NCBI GenBank assembly: GCA_012270595.1
Contig: JAAXIA010000022.1
Span: 1 to 6,528 of the forward strand
DNA length: 6,528 nucleotides
Source: Rhodanobacteraceae bacterium
Lineage (GTDB): Bacteria; Pseudomonadota; Gammaproteobacteria; Xanthomonadales; Rhodanobacteraceae
Direction: 5' to 3'
A program made the position numbers and the translations under genes. The notes under the pieces were generated by a model that was not told the DNA's origin, did not search any database, and worked only from the letters and a program-made list of their open reading frames with translations. Shown in pieces: positions 6,359 to 6,528 of the stretch; positions within the stretch are counted from its first letter, which is position 1; every line of letters starts with the position of its first letter.

Positions 6359-6528
6359 GTCAGGCACAAAAGCAGAGTAAAGCGAAGATACATCATTACA
6401 CCATGCATCAGGCCGCTTATTTAGCGCATGCCTTAACCATAAATGGCTCTGCGGAAGACAATCTTTCAAAGTCTCTTGCTTCATCGAAGGTAGATATGAA
6501 TCCGCACCAGGTTGAGGCGGCATTATTG
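6355..6528 (+). CDS. SNF2-family helicase-like protein, N-terminus only (runs off window)
   Basis: Only the first 58 residues are present and the frame is still open at the window end. The segment HHYTMHQAAYLAHALTINGS, then LSKSLASSKVDMNPHQVEAALL, resembles the N-terminal region of bacterial SNF2/RapA-like ATPases found in restriction and phage-defence loci, where NPHQxEAAL is soon followed by the Walker A region (ADEVGLGKT). That motif would lie just beyond the window, so the call rests on the lead-in sequence alone. Such proteins are cytosolic ATP-driven DNA translocases, often encoded with a DNA methyltransferase and other defence genes. The start has a good Shine-Dalgarno sequence and overlaps the end of the Mod remnant frame (ATGA). 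Whether the rest of the gene is intact cannot be seen. Confidence 0.65.
   Translation, partial: MSQAQKQSKAKIHHYTMHQAAYLAHALTINGSAEDNLSKSLASSKVDMNPHQVEAALL

Noticed and set aside
6085..6523. Two overlapping minus-strand frames opposite the PIN end, Mod remnant and helicase start
   Set aside because: They lie antisense to better supported + strand frames, overlap each other and resemble no family I know.
1..6528. CRISPR array, tRNA, rRNA, insertion sequence or att site
   Set aside because: No regularly spaced repeats, cloverleaf-like segments, transposase frames or flanking inverted repeats were seen. The only tandem repeat is the two-copy unit at 23-60.

Overview
The window looks chromosomal and proteobacterial, most likely gammaproteobacterial. 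This rests on an AcrAB/MexAB-type RND efflux pair with a lipoprotein adaptor, on normal use of TAA, TAG and TGA as stops, and on Shine-Dalgarno-led genes. I cannot name the genus.

Layout, all on the + strand. Positions 1-190 are a non-coding leader with a perfect 19-bp tandem repeat, an AT-rich stretch and a small imperfect palindrome. Positions 191-1369 encode an AcrA-like periplasmic adaptor lipoprotein. Positions 1385-4549 encode a full-length AcrB-like proton-driven multidrug permease. No TolC-type outer membrane channel and no regulator is present, so both must lie elsewhere.

From about 4550 the base composition becomes visibly AT-richer and the gene content changes to that of a defence or toxin-antitoxin island. 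It begins only 14 bp after the permease stop. First comes an Xre-type helix-turn-helix plus ImmA/IrrE (M78) zinc metallopeptidase gene (4564-5697), interrupted by an in-frame TGA at 4687-4689 inside the DNA-binding domain. A DUF4411-type PIN-domain protein (5697-6224) follows with a 1-nt overlap. Next is a 46-codon stretch (6221-6358) that starts like a type III restriction-modification methyltransferase (Mod), carries an in-frame TGA after codon 9, and lacks the whole catalytic body. Finally, the beginning of what looks like a SNF2-family helicase (6355 onward) runs off the window.

The last four genes are chained by TGATG, ATGA and ATGA overlaps. This suggests an ancestral translationally coupled operon (HTH-ImmA, PIN, Mod, SNF2 helicase) that has since partly decayed. 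The most notable points are the two independent nonsense codons, the apparent internal deletion of the methyltransferase that preserved both coupling junctions, and the possibility that the intact relatives form a combined toxin-antitoxin/restriction-type defence system.
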